Assembly (NCBI RefSeq): GCF_954871325.1
Contig: NC_088776.1
Coordinates: forward strand, 59,234,954 to 59,298,953
Source: Gordionus sp. m RMFG-2023
Lineage: Eukaryota; Nematomorpha; Gordioida; Chordodea; Parachordodidae
Reading direction: 5' to 3'
DNA: 64,000 nucleotides
A program made the position numbers and the translations under genes. Below, piece after piece: positions 1 to 11,795 of this stretch. A model generated the notes under the pieces. It was not told the DNA's origin, did no database searches, and saw nothing but the letters and a program-made list of their open reading frames with translations. Positions within the stretch are counted from its first letter, which is position 1, and each line of letters opens with the position of its first letter.

Positions 1-3000
1 CGACCAATGGAAGCGCAACAAGTAACGAAAATATTCGATTTAAAGAATTATTGTTTTTACTTTTGATTCATAAAAGGGGGGGGGGGGATTATCACCTTTT
101 TATTTACATTCCTCATCCAACTTTTCATTTTACAACGTTAATATGATTGAAGAATTCCTGATATTTTCTGATGGATGGATGCTCCTCTTAATTTTTTTTT
201 GAAAATATTAAATAACGTATATACCCAAATTCTTCTATTATTCCTAGTAATCTGAACGATTATATAAATTTTTTAAAAAGTTTTTCCTCCCATTGGTGCA
301 CCGATCATTTCCTCCACTACAAATCCCTCCGAAAAGTGAGGGAGATAAGGCAGCAACTCCGTGACATAATGGTTCAAAACGGGCTAGAGGTCACCTCTTG
401 CGCCGAAAGAGGGTGGGACGTTGTCCGGAAATGCATTTGCTCTTCCTTCTTCCATCACGCGGCTAGGCTTAAGGTTTTTCATGTCTTATAATTCCATAAC
501 ATATCCTCCATTTCCGTTTTCTCTTTTCTAACTTCTCCCGCCCTTTTAACCCCTTTTCATTTTTTTTGACAGTTTTTTTAAGTTCCGCCCTTTTTTAAAA
601 AAAAATATATAAATATCCTTTGACCGTTCCAGCTATCAAATTAGCATATGACATATAATAATACCTAGACTGACGATGCATTCATGATAATGCATTTGAA
701 AGCGTCGTTGAATGCAAATCAGCTGGACCCGCCATTTTGGTAGCCCATTTAGTAATTATTCTCATGTATAACAACTACTATTGAACTGATAACTTTCTTC
801 CTTATTATCTCGATGATCAGGCAATTCTTTGCTGTTTGCGTCAGACATCGTAATAAACTGGCCTCTCGTTTAAAATTTTTATTATCATTATATGGGTAAC
901 CAAAATGGCGTCCCCAGCTGTTTTTCATTAATGTACTCTTTTAATGACGTCATTGCACCCACCCAAAGGAAAGCAATGTGAGTCTAACCTTTTACCTTTT
1001 CTTCATTACAAACGGATGTATCCTTTTTTAGAATGATATAATTTTCTAAGACAATGGTGGGAAAAGGGGAATCCCGTTTCCCCAAATATAAATTTTACCG
1101 CGCGTATTTGTGTGTTTAATATTAACTTAATAAACAATATATAAATAATATTCGTCAGGATGAAAATAAAACTAAATTTTATTTTGCCTCCCCAGAATCG
1201 ATGTTTAAAAGCAATTTGACAAAAAAAAATTTTTTCAGGAAATCTGGAACCGAGTGTTCCTTTCCGCTACATTTCCTCCCGATTAGCGGGTAAGATTACG
1301 ACCTTTGTTATAGTTTACATCATTTTTGTAATTTTATTATTTATCGTGTTATAACAGGGTATAGGTGAATACGTTAACCTGAGGACCGGAATGCCATGCC
1401 ATTTGCATCCCACTTCGGCCCTTTACGGGATGGGGTACACTCCGGATTACGTTGTCTATCACGAACTAATCATGACCTCGAAGGTTCAAAAATTTTAATT
1501 GGCGCCAAAAATCTAGAATTTTTATAAATTTTTTTTTTACATTTTGGGGTAAAAAAATTACACTTGTTTTTAAAATTTTTTTTTTTTTATTAAGTTCAAA
1601 GAAAGAAAAAAGAAAGAAAGAAAGTTGTTTCGCAACTCACCCTTTCTAACATTATTAAAGTATTATGCCGACATGTAGGCACATTTAATCATAAAACAGA
1701 GCTAATTTAAATTGTACAGTATTTATACGATACTTTATCAATGACATGAATTTCGGAAGTTGGTCAAATTTTCTAAATTTTGTCAATATTGTACTTAGTG
1801 TTGATAAACGGCTCAATTTTTTTTAAAAAAATGGCTAACCCAATATTTTAGTCAAAAAATGTTACGCAAGTAAGTGGATCTTCAAACGTTTCTTCCATCT
1901 ATGAGCAAAATCTTCATGGGTTGCATAATATTTTTTGGCTAAAATATTAACAACACTATATTATAAATTATACACTGTTATGTTATTTATATAACTCGAT
2001 GAAACATTATTTATTTATTATTATTCAAAAATTATAGATAAAAACGAAAAATAATGTTTTTTTTAATTTAAGGAATACATGCAATGCGTAACGGCCGTGG
2101 ATGGTTTTTGGCTGGCCGAGATGGGGCCGATGTTTTACCATTTACGCGTGACGGATAAAGGCGCCGGCGCCAGTTTGAAATCCCGCGAGGAATCTAAATT
2201 GCGGGCAGAAATGAGCGTTAAGCGTATGGAGAGGTGCGCTTTATATCATTTTTTTGGTGTTATCTGTGAAGAATTAATTATCAATCTTGAGAATCTGTAT
2301 AAAATTGAAAGTATCGGCTGATGCATTCCGATATCGGAAGTAGCGTCTATTTCGCAAGTTAAAAAATAAATGTGTAAGGTACCATTTTATACTTGCATTG
2401 CATAAATGTATTTTTTATATCTACCAACAAACCTATATAATAAAAAGGGAAATGGCCAAGGCACAAGCCGAGATAAATATCGCGGAATCCGAAATTAAAT
2501 TCGGCCCGGAATCGGAACAAGCTAGTCCTGGTCCGCTGAGCAGGGAAGGCTATCTGGCCGAGGCCATAGCCAGCAGTAGGCGATTCAGGAAAGGCGGAAT
2601 TTTATCGGCGGATACGGCCTCTCCCGGATTAGATAGGAAGAAAGTTCGGAGCGGAAAAAGTGAAAGTGATAACAGGTATAAACAAATCTAAATTTTTTTT
2701 TTAATCACTCCATAGCCAGGGCACACGAAACTACGGAAGAGGGGAGGGTTGAAAGCAAATTAATACGTTTAAAAAAAATTTACTAGCATTTTTATAGAAG
2801 CTTAGAGTTAAAGATTAAAAGATTTCTTTTTATGACAAGTTAAGTTATCAAAATTTTACTTTTAGAAAAGTACTATTGATACTTTTGTTAATTTCCCTAT
2901 TTTTTATATTAATTATAAATTATTATAATTAATTTCTTGCAAAATCGAGTGAAAATTGCCTATATCGTTTTGTTTTTCTAATAAAACGGTTTTGTTGTAT

Positions 3001-3160
3001 AATTTGAAGTTGTTATTTATTTAAACTGAAAAACTATTTAAACTATAAAAAAAAATTATTATCCATTTTTTTTATTAGAACGCACCCGGTTATAGCTACT
3101 CCTGGTCGACGCGACTTTAAATCGAACACAAAAAGGACACCTCAAAGATTCGGCCTTTAA
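1..3160 (+). CDS. DHX38: DHX38/PRP16 pre-mRNA-splicing DEAH helicase, C-terminal exons
   Basis: This is the 3' part of the gene for the nuclear spliceosomal ATPase that remodels the spliceosome at the second catalytic step. The exons read are 1-21 (gene continues to the left), 281-473, 1358-1483, 2073-2233, 2448-2675 and 3079-3160. All junctions are GT..AG and the phases agree throughout. The translation runs through the helicase-associated and OB-fold region: [43 protein letters not shown] and [14 protein letters not shown], then [20 protein letters not shown]. It then enters a charged tail and ends in RTPQRFGL and TAA. From memory, vertebrate DHX38 has almost the same blocks in the same order and ends RTPARFGL. 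The tail exon at 2448-2675 is diverged, as is usual for this protein. The introns are 259, 884, 589, 214 and 403 bp, and two carry transposon insertions. The catalytic helicase core lies outside the window. Identity is very secure. Confidence 0.96.
641..962 (+). mobile_element. MITE-like repeat, family 2, copy 1 (in DHX38 intron)
   Basis: This short dispersed element lies inside the 884-bp DHX38 intron. It matches 12885-13167 in the opposite orientation; shared blocks include TTGAATGCAAATCA and AACCAAAATGGCGTC. Its inner ends form an imperfect inverted repeat: CAGCTGGACCCGCCATTTTG near 720 against the complement of CAAAATGGCGTCCCCAGCTG near 901-920. It has no coding capacity, so it looks like a non-autonomous DNA transposon. 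The exact ends and target duplication could not be fixed, and the superfamily is unknown. Confidence 0.6.
1796..1958. mobile_element. Palindromic hAT-like MITE, family 1, copy A
   Basis: This copy lies in a DHX38 intron. It starts TAGTGTTGATAAACGGCTC and ends TTAACAACACTA. The TATTTTAG / CTAAAATATT arms face each other, as in the other family members. It is shorter and more diverged than copy C, and no clear target duplication is visible. Confidence 0.6.
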
Positions 3161-4980
3161 ATTGAAGTGTTTTTGTTTTCCCCCCAAAAAATTAATGTAT
3201 ATAACTCGTTTAATTTATTGTAAATAACGGTGCCAAAAATGTACGTTGTTTTGCGATAAAGAAATATGAAAATAAATTGTTATTTTATTTATAAAAGTTT
3301 TATTTATTCTTTATTCACACAAATAACCAAAATGAAATATAAAGTTTGATTTATTTATTTAAATAAATAATTTTATTTGGTAAGTGAATTAGCGACGGGG
3401 CCATTTGTCATTTACTCACTTGCCAAATTTGATTGACTCGTCTATTTTAAGTCGTTCCTTCCAGAAATACGATAATGATCATTATTAGCTTTTTTTTAAA
3501 TCTTTTATTTTTGAATCTATGGGAATCGCTAGAACTCAATTTATAATTTAGGAATAATTAATTTCAATTAAAAAAATAAATTAAAAAACATTATTGACTA
3601 ATAAATAGTATGTTCATAAGGGTTGGGTGCGTAATTTTTATCAATTTTTTTATCTTTATATATGCCAAAAATATATCACAAAGTTTTTAATGAAACTGGA
3701 TAAAAAAGTAATATATTTTTGTAATATTATTTCCTATACCTTTAAAAACAATGCCTTATCAATTCATATAGAATAAGTATATATAATTATTTTCTGATCC
3801 TAACGTATAATTTTCCATTCCATATTTATAATATATTCAAATTAAAAACAAATATTAATAAGTCAGCGAATGAACGCGTTTTTTAATATCTTTTTCAACG
3901 ATCCTTTTCTATTTTTCAAATCGTCACCTCACATATTTTACCATATATCGACAAAAAATCAAATATTTTTTATCCTCTCCCTACCCCCCCCCCCCTTTTT
4001 TAAAAAAAATATTAGATTCAAATTCCTATCATATTTTTTGTAATATTAAAATATTTAAAATGATCGTTTGAAAATATTTTAAATTAGGGAAATCCATTAT
4101 ACTTAGATGTAATTCATTCTTGAATCACCATTCAAAATTCGATAAAGATATTCTAATAGCTTTTGACTCTGTTTTTAGTTAGTGACTGGCAAAACTGATT
4201 AATGAATTTATTATTAAGTACTTAAGACAATAAATATTGGCTCAATCCAGATATCAATTTTGCCAATAAGGATCAAGGTTTAACTAATGAACTTAGTGAT
4301 TAATATATTAATAAAGACTAGGTTCCATCTCCACTATTCTTATAAAATAAGACTTCGAGGAAAAGCATAGGGCTGGATAGGTAAATTTTTTAAAAAATTT
4401 TAATGATAAATTTTATAAACCAAATAGTCCATTAATCATAATATAAATTTATTAAGGATAATCTTGTATCTTTTTTTAAAAAATAAGTACTAATCAATTA
4501 ATATGATCATAAAAATAAATATTTGACTATTATCGCAATATTAACCTAGTGTTATTATTTCGATATAATATTTTCGCGAAAAAGTTTTCGCTATATTGTC
4601 TTTGCGGAAAGCTGCATCCTGATTGGTTCATTGATTGCTACTTTCAATATATTAATTTCAAAATTGTTACCAGACATCGCAATCGGCCTTTATATGATGG
4701 AATAAACTATTGACTGATGAACATAATTAAAAGAGTCTAAATCGATCGTTTTACGAGCTTTAGTATAATTCGCTCCAATTTAGAGAGATGCTTAGGATTT
4801 CTGATTATAATTTAAAGTGTTGCGTATATTGAAAATATAATTCTTGCAATTTTAAATAAAATTAAGTCTACTAGTCGAACTAAAAAAGTAGGTAATATAC
4901 GATAATTTTAGGGATAATAATATAATGTCCCTAAATGTATTTGAATTAAGTAAAAATATTACTCCCTATTTTTCAGAAAT
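3161..4980. other. AT-rich intergenic stretch, no gene seen
   Basis: Beyond the DHX38 3' end I see only AT-rich sequence with frequent stops in all frames. The one notable feature is a run of C residues at about 3985-3996. No splice-flanked open segment and no repeat shared with the rest of the window stood out. Confidence 0.6.
3271..3276 (+). promoter_or_regulatory. Probable polyadenylation signal of DHX38
   Basis: AATAAA lies 110 bp after the DHX38 stop codon. It is the best hexamer in the immediate 3' flank, although such hexamers are frequent in this AT-rich sequence. Confidence 0.45.
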
Positions 4981-4983
4981 AGT

Positions 4984-5100
4984 TTATTCTTTATTAGCAC
5001 GTTGGTCATAGATCTGTCCAAAGGTGAGCGTACGTGAATTATATGAAGGCCCATCTTCCATATAAATATGCCGATATTTTTTTACTCGAGGATAAGCCAT
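4984..5100 (-). CDS. Small unrecognised ORF or terminal exon (38 residues)
   Basis: The reading runs ATG GCT TAT CCT CGA to TAA and gives MAYPRVKKYRHIYMEDGPSY and then NSRTLTFGQIYDQRANKE. It is GC-richer than its surroundings and has a balanced amino-acid composition, unlike the Ile/Lys/Phe/Asn-rich shadow frames nearby. The frame stays open upstream of the ATG for at least ten codons, so it may be the last coding exon of a longer gene rather than a separate microprotein. The MADF-like exons at 5788-6202 lie about 0.7 kb upstream on the same strand, so it could be their 3' exon. I could not connect the phases. The family is not recognised. Confidence 0.25.
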   Translation of the reverse strand: MAYPRVKKYRHIYMEDGPSYNSRTLTFGQIYDQRANKE

Positions 5101-5787
5101 AAGTATAGCAAAGAAAGAAATAGAATATAAGAATAAAAAAGGTTCCCCTTAGAAATAGTTTATATTTAACATAATGCCAATCTTGCTAATAAAAATATAT
5201 CAATAAGAATAGGAAATTTTTTATTATTATTTCTTATCTGTAGAAATGTTTAGATCAAATTTATTTTCTTTATCCACATTTGCCTTAAATGTGAACTAAT
5301 TATTATAAAAAAAATGTATTAGGGTTATTAATATTATGGTATCAGTTATAATTGAGCATCGATAGCGTAGTTACGTGGTAGATCTCTTACGAAAATTAAT
5401 AAATATAATGTAAATAAATTACCTTTTTTTGGGCAAAGTAATTTATTAATGTAACAAATAATTAAAAAGCAACTTTTATTAACCCCCCAATATCGGTAAA
5501 ATTATATTGCATCCAACATGTCGTATAAGCGTCAATCAAAATATTTTTTTTAAAAATAACATTTTAATTACTTAATATTGAAATAATTTTAATCCTTTTA
5601 TAAAAATAATTTATTGTCAAAAAATAAATAATATTTTTTGTTAAACATTAAATGCCAACTAACGGATTATTTCTCGTATATATTTTAAATTATAAAATAA
5701 AAATTTTGGATCTTTAGACTTGTCCCTATGCAGGGGATTTCAACAGCTATGTATTAATAAAATCTTAACAAAAATAAGTATATTTAC

Positions 5788-6202
5788 CATCTTCATATTG
5801 ATAATTTTCATTACTACTCATTTGCTCAAATATTCCTCTGGCAATATTTGCTTCATCAATTTTAGATATAACAGGATTTGTTTTTTTTTTCATATACTGA
5901 ATTTCTAGCTCTATAATTGGAATAAGGAAAGCCATTTTATGGTATAATTACCAAAGATCTTAATTTTTTATGTTCCCTCATAAAGCAATCTCTTATATTT
6001 TTCCATGCCGATTACTGTAAAAGAAAAATATTTCAAATTAATATACTACTCTTTAATTACCTGTCTCAATATTGTTTTCAGCTGATATTGATTTCCATAT
6101 AGAGTTATTCTTCTGGGTATTTTTTTTATACCCTATGCATTTTTTGTCATAAAGACAAGAATGGTACCTGATTGAATTAATCAAATCTTTTTTATTGATT
6201 TT
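5788..6202 (-). pseudogene. MADF-domain-like gene fragment, probably broken
   Basis: Three splice-flanked segments read on the minus strand: 6202-6061, 6014-5952 and 5908-5788. The first gives KKDLINSIRYHSCLYDKK, then IGYKKNTQKNNSIWKSISAE. The second gives SAWKNIRDCFMREHKKLRSL. Together they have the order and spacing of a MADF (Adf-1/Myb-like) DNA-binding domain: Leu-Ile, then Leu-Tyr-Asp, then Trp-x-x-Ile, then Trp-Lys-x-Ile-Arg-Asp with Arg-Glu. The third segment (LEIQYMKKKTNPVISKIDEA onward) is of unknown type. The introns would be very short, about 46 and 43 bp. Splicing segment 1 to 2 at the visible GT and AG puts a TAA or a frame change at the junction, so either the gene is decayed or a splice site was misread. 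MADF proteins are host transcription factors or accessory proteins of PIF/Harbinger DNA transposons. No ATG was found. Confidence 0.42.
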
Positions 6203-6381
6203 CTATATAAAATTATTAACATAATATTTATTTATATTCTAATATATTTATATATATATATAACATTTATTATTTTAATAGCATTTCAAAAATTTACTTG
6301 CAAATTTTCGGCCAGATTATAGAAAATACAAAATGTTTTGTAACTTGATTTCTATGTTTAATGCGTCAAATTTGGCGGAAA

Positions 6382-6475
6382 TGTCGTATCGCGTCACAAA
6401 AGCTCACTATGAATAGTCATTGGTAATTACATATATTTGTATTTTGTCGTGTCGCTCTCTACTATGAATGCACCC
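6382..6475. repeat. Pair of direct repeats upstream of the MADF-like exons
   Basis: Two similar motifs occur 63 bp apart. Both have TGTCGTRTCGC followed about 10-17 bp later by ACTATGAAT (6382-6414 and 6445-6469). The outer one runs on into GCACCCTAA, so read inward it is GGGTGCATTCATAGTAG. This resembles terminal and subterminal repeats of PIF/Harbinger elements and lies just upstream of the MADF-like exons. The opposite terminus was not found. Confidence 0.35.
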
Positions 6476-6743
6476 TAAGACAAATATACTTAAATTTTTG
6501 TTGAAGATTAAATAATAATCCTCATATTATATTTTAAAAATTACTCATATCAAATCATACTAATTGAATTTATAAAAACATACTTATCACAATTGCTCAT
6601 CATATAATAAAATATATATTACACATATAAAATAATATTAATTGCACATACACAAATTTTTCCCCCTCAAAATTTCCAATTAATATGGTTCAATATAATA
6701 AAACAATTTTTATAATAATAATATGATTCCGTAATATTTACTT

Positions 6744-9290
6744 TTATTTTGTATTTTTATAAAATAGGAACACCATGCGTGCTTGGACTAGAAGGGAAAA
6801 AGGAGAGTTTCGAAGAAACACTTGTAGTTCCCCTTTAGGATTTCGAATTGGATTTTTTGTTTGAGATAGGGGCTCGTTTTTGACCCCTGTCCTTAATGAA
6901 ATTCTTCTACCAATTTGATTTAAGAGCTTTAGGGATTGAGGACCGGGGTTTCCCAGAACGCTAAAAATTAGGGGAATGAATATAAAAGAATTAGAGAGGG
7001 ATTTATATTTATTAAACTTATTGATTTCTTGAAGTTCCAAGGGGTCGGTATTTCCATTAACCGGAAAGGAGGTAACACACGAGACATCCCAGACAAGTCT
7101 TTTGCCGCCGTTCCAAGTCGTCAAAGACATGCCGTCGGGACACCGTCCGCATTTAGGAGACTTAACGGCTCCAAACTATTGGGGAAACCGGCTGAAATCA
7201 AAGCTTTGCCTATTAACCTATTAAGGTTGTCGTGCCTTAGAAAACGGCCACTGACTTTGAGACAAGAAAAACAATGTCTAGAGAAGGGTTCAACCTGTTT
7301 ATAACAGGCAGCATAGGTGTCCACAGAAGGGATAAGGCAATAGTTTGAAACTCATCGACTGTGAGTAACTCCTTTTTACCACTCGGAATCGCGTCTAGCC
7401 ATTCATGGCCGTTAGAATTTTTTTTTGCGTTTCTGAGCAGTTGAAGGTTAGTTAGATCGGGATACTGACAAAGTTTTTCAAATGCGCCATGAAGCATAGG
7501 GACCAGGGAGCTCTTTAGATGACTGGAAACTGGCTGCTCGAATCCTTGGATAGCGAGAGTATGCCACTCTTGTTTAGCTGAAGATAAAAGGGGATCGTCC
7601 AACTGGATAAGCGATAAAATAGAATCGTTAAAGGATATCCGAGATGAAAGAAAGCAAATTGCCATTAGGAAGGGAAGGGAGTGAACATCCAAGTTCTTTC
7701 CGGTAAGCGGGCATAGAGGCGAAGGACCAATTAAAATCGGAAAATTTTAGGGATTCGATAAAATGTCTAAATTTTAATTCGAAGAACTTAAGGAGGATAT
7801 TAAAGGTTTAAATATGTGTAAGAATTAAGGTAGGAAGACATTTTTTAGTGAGGAAAAAAAACTGATGCTTGGGAAGATGAGAAAGATTCTTGAGTGAATT
7901 TTTTTTCTATTTAGGGAAAGACCGATTTTCGAGGCTTCCATTTCAATGTACTCGATGGCCGACAAAACATTGGATAAAGAACCACCAAAAGAGCCATCTT
8001 CGAGATATAATAAATTAAGGTCTAATTTGAAATCAGACTTTAAATTTTTAATCAAATCCTGAATCTCTATAGTAAAGAGCAAGGAACCTAGTGGATCACC
8101 TTGCTGAATCCCCTCTTCAGAGGATATGGAAAATTCCCCGAATTTGAGTAACGAAGGAAATCCATAACAGGAATTAAGGAAATTCCAGTATTTTGGAAAA
8201 TGATGCAGAAAATAGGGTAAGAATGCGTTCCTATGCCGTTGAAGTCATTTCTGAAGTCTAACTTGCTGAAAACCTTATCCGCCTCAGTATATAAAAATAC
8301 GCGCTACATGCGAGGCCACTTCGCACCCACCTCTCACTCCAAATCCTAACTGTGAGGGAAATAGTAGGGAACTGGCCTTTGGCCGGATCCTATTTACAAT
8401 AGCCTTGGCGACTAATCGAAGAAAGAATGACCCTATGGCTATGGGTCTAATGCCACCATCCGGCTTGGTTAAAGAAACACGTGCGCCAAAAAAATAGGAC
8501 GAATACAAAGAGGAACTTCGCATAAGAGGATATTATTGTAAGGTTCAGTTAATGATTTCAGCAGAGGGTGAATAAAACCACTATTAGAGCACTGAATTAA
8601 ATCAACAAAAAAACAGGTCTGAATCCGTCCAACTCACCTGTCGTTCCTTTTTTAAAGGACTTCAAGCACTTAAGTACTTCATCATAGGTAAAGGGAATAG
8701 GGGAAGAGACAAGCGGGTGAATATTAAAACAGTGGATGTTTCTCGAGAAGTTGTTGAAAGATAGTAACTTTGATAGGGGAAATAGTATTATCATAAGTTA
8801 ATGTTCGAGCAGCGCCGTTAATATCTCCAAGATCTAATTTTTGAGAGATCAATTTACAATGGAAAGAGTTAGGATTTAAAGAGTTAGAAAAGAAAATTCA
8901 TCAATAGTATTGACAAAATTTAACACTTTTTCCTTGAGAGAGGCAGATAAGTTATTCATTCTATTCTTGGGCTTAACTAAACTCGAAAGCAAAAACTAAT
9001 TAGATCTAACCACAAGGGTGTTGAGGAGAAATCTGATTTTAAATTATTCAAGAGACGTAAGGAACCTTAAGATTGATTCTCGGGCAGCTATAGGGATCCT
9101 AGAAAGGACTGGGGGGTTTATGTGAATTAAGAAATAAATCAACAGAGCTGGAGGAACAACAAACCGGACTGGGGTCATAGAAGTAAGGAGCTCTAATAAA
9201 AGGATCTGGGAGAGAGGGGAGGGGGAATTTTCCAGAATTAAGGCAAGCGGGTGAACCATGTTTTCTAAATACGCCATTTAATTAAGCGAA
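6744..9290 (-). mobile_element. Degenerate non-LTR retrotransposon (LINE) reverse transcriptase
   Basis: One decayed LINE ORF is read 5' to 3' from about 9290 down to 6744. The parts seen in order are: an N-terminal segment ending RIPIAARESILRFLTSLE (9277-9044), RT finger motifs FTYDEVLKCLKSFKKGTTGE (about 8700) and LTKPDGGIRPIAIG (about 8465), GIQQGDPLGSLLF (about 8100), and the catalytic loop LLYLEDGS (about 8010). After these come a thumb-like part ending EWLDAIPSGKK (about 7380), a Cys/His knuckle CYKQVEPFSRHCFSC (about 7290) and a C-terminal segment WNGGKRLVWDVSC (about 7100). That last segment resembles the PD-(D/E)XK-like tail of a widespread invertebrate LINE family. The reading needs several frame changes. 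The catalytic loop has Leu-Glu-Asp where Asp-Asp is expected, so the copy is dead. I see no poly(A) tail or target duplication. The exact clade is uncertain. Confidence 0.88.
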
Positions 9291-9299
9291 ATTTTTTTT

Positions 9300-10070
9300 A
9301 AACATACATGGCAACAAGAGTTTACCATGAGATGGCAGAGGTGGGGGGAGGGAGGGGGTTTGGGGTTGATAAATTTAAGAAAAGAAATTATAAAAAAAAG
9401 AGTAAGTTAATGGAGTATAAAATTATATTTTTGCAAATGAGACAATAAATGGACGTAAACAAAAAAATTATTCGGGAAATATTAGGGTGTAAGTGGGAAG
9501 ATTTGGCAAATAAAATGGGACATTTATAAATGATCGTAAAAAAAGTTTAACTTATAAAATACATTTACTTAATGAATAATGGTTTTATAGTTGTCAGTTT
9601 AAAACATAATTTATTTCATTATAAAAATATTAAGTTTAAATATTTTTTTTCATTGCATATATAATACAAACAAATCTTTTTTTTACAGATTTAGTTTAAG
9701 TATAAAAGGAATTTTTAAAAAAAAATAATTTAAGTTATAACGTTCTGGGATATTCTAATATAAGACAATAAAAAGGTAAAAATTATGTTGGAGTTTTTTT
9801 TTGAACATTAATTGAGTTCAAATTGTTATTAAGAAGTTATTGTTTAGGGTTAAAAAAATTTTTTTTTATCTTGAATTGCAAAAGTAAAAATTTTGGAATG
9901 TTAGGTATAAAAGTAAAAATAATTTTTGTTGTACCGATTGAGTTTAAATTGTTGGAGCTGTTTATTAAAAAATGGGATTCAAGAGTTATAAGGTTAGGAC
10001 TAAAGATTATTAGGTTACAGAATTTTTGAGACAATGAGGAAAAGTTGGATTTTCGAGGATTGTTGGAGAT
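9300..10070. other. AT-rich spacer, no gene seen
   Basis: This stretch is AT- and T-run-rich, with a purine-rich patch at 9340-9362. A motif like TTGAGTTYAAATTGTT recurs at about 9813 and 9939, but no coding or mobile structure was found. Confidence 0.5.
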
Positions 10071-10075
10071 GCACT

Positions 10076-10620
10076 TTATAATAGCGCCTCGGCAAACGCC
10101 CTTACATGTGTTTTCACGATAAAGGGAGCCGCCACTACAGCTGGATAGTGTGACAAGACATAGCCGAAGATCCGAGGGTGAATACCGCCTATGTTTAGGA
10201 TGCGGGGATATTTATGACGCTGGTGTCCACGGGATAATCCAGAGTGAGGAAGCCGTTCGGACTGGGCCGGTGATGGTTGATATACCAGTATCATGGAGAG
10301 AGTTGCCTAATCATATTGAGGGAAGGTGGTGAAAACCTACTCCAGAGGGATTCGGGCGATAGTGGATGCGGCCAACAGCCGATTCTACAAGAGATGTTAT
10401 GACGCCAGAGCTACGGGAGACTGCAAAGACTGTGGGAGGAGACAAACCAGGACACTTCACCCCAGGAACAGGCGGATGAGAAGTCAGCATGGCATTAGTT
10501 GTTGAGTTAGAGCTGGGGCCAAGGCGAGGAGATGTTGACGGAGGTGCAAAATGAGGGAGCGGAGGAGATGGATGAGTTAGCCGGCACAAACTGGTCAAAT
10601 GGATTAGGAGACCTATTGGA
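10076..10620. other. GC-rich coding-like fossil of unknown family
   Basis: This block of about 540 bp has clearly higher GC than the DNA on either side, with sharp edges. Open stretches occur on both strands, for example 10150-10332 (+) and 10598-10311 (-), but no frame stays open across the block. Protein-like pieces can be read on the plus strand. I do not recognise them, and the block looks broken. It could be a decayed insertion (an old element or transferred gene) or an exon-derived pseudogene. It is treated as a fossil. Confidence 0.4.
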
Positions 10621-11795
10621 ATACATATTGTCTGATTCAGAAAGTGGTTTTTTTATGGTAAAACTGTAGTAAATATGTGTTATTTTATATTTTTTTTACC
10701 GATTAAATATGTTTATTTATTTATTCTTTTTTTCTCCAGTAAATAAGATATATATTTTGCTATTTGCCTCTCATTGCAGGACAGTCTCGAAAACTTTTGC
10801 CACATAAATTTCCTAATTTTTTTTTCTTAGAAAGTTTTAGTTTTGTTTATATTCAAAGATAAAATTAAAATCTAAAATATTAATTTTTTGATTACCCCCT
10901 GCCCCATCAGTAGGGTAAACACTGAATAATATGATCGCCTTGATATATAAGTGTTAAAATTGAGGTCAATAAATAGACACACTAAAAAAAAGAAATTAAA
11001 TTTGGTATATTTTTATATAACTAATGAATATTTTTCCCATCCCAAATTTTTCCTAGATAGACATCTCCTAAACAATTGAAATCAAGTTTTTTTGACTTTA
11101 TTACTTACTAATTACGATCATCACAAATGAAAATCTTCCGACACAAAAAATATGAAAAGATAAAAATTTAAATCACGGCAATAATAAATAAAAAAATTTT
11201 TAGTTTTACATTTTGGGTAAAAATAAATAAACAATTAAAACACAAGTATAAAATAAAATTATTAAAAATTGCACTCAACTAACCGTGATACTTAATAATA
11301 TTTATTTTAAAGGGATAAAATTTATAACATCGAAATTTCAATAAATCGTAAAAAAAAATATATTGCAAAATAAATATGCTATTTTTATTTAGACTACTCT
11401 TCTATAATCCGTGATACAAATAAACGCGTGGGCAATATATATATATAAAGAAATGTATAATATTTATTTATGCTAAAATGTCTTTTAAAAAAATTCCAAA
11501 AAAGCGAAATGTACTAATAGATCCGTCGCGCCTATACGAATATATAGGAAACACTAAAATTGTATTTTGATTAATTATTCTCTTTAATTTTTAAATAAAG
11601 CAATTAAACAAAACCTGCGTTTATAATTTTCTTACGCTTATAAATGGAGTTTAAATAATCGAATTTTCGGAGTTGATAAACGTCTTTAAGCTGGAATTTA
11701 TATATATATAAAATGAAATGTAAATAATGACGCCATTTAACTTCCTCGAGAAAAATAATGCTAGGTATATCGTATGTTAAAAAAAATGGAGATCC
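10621..11795. other. AT-rich spacer including aldolase 3' flank
   Basis: No gene is visible. The part next to 11796 will contain the 3' untranslated region of the aldolase gene. TTTATT on this strand (AATAAA on the gene strand) occurs several times, for example near 11463, so the true polyadenylation site cannot be chosen. Confidence 0.5.

Noticed and set aside
5720-5908. 62-codon plus-strand open frame
   Set aside because: It is antisense to the MADF-gene segment at 5788-5908 and has a Phe/Ile-rich composition typical of a shadow frame.
3610-6475. GGGTTGGGTGCG near 3628 as the missing left end of a Harbinger-like element
   Set aside because: It shares only GGGTGC with the right-hand motif near 6470 and lacks the ATTCATAGTAG part, so the match is too weak.
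7029-7304. 91-codon plus-strand open frame
   Set aside because: It is antisense to the LINE reverse transcriptase, which explains the region.
9823-10034. Overlapping open frames on both strands
   Set aside because: Both are low-complexity Ile/Lys/Phe/Asn frames in AT-rich DNA, with no coding signature.
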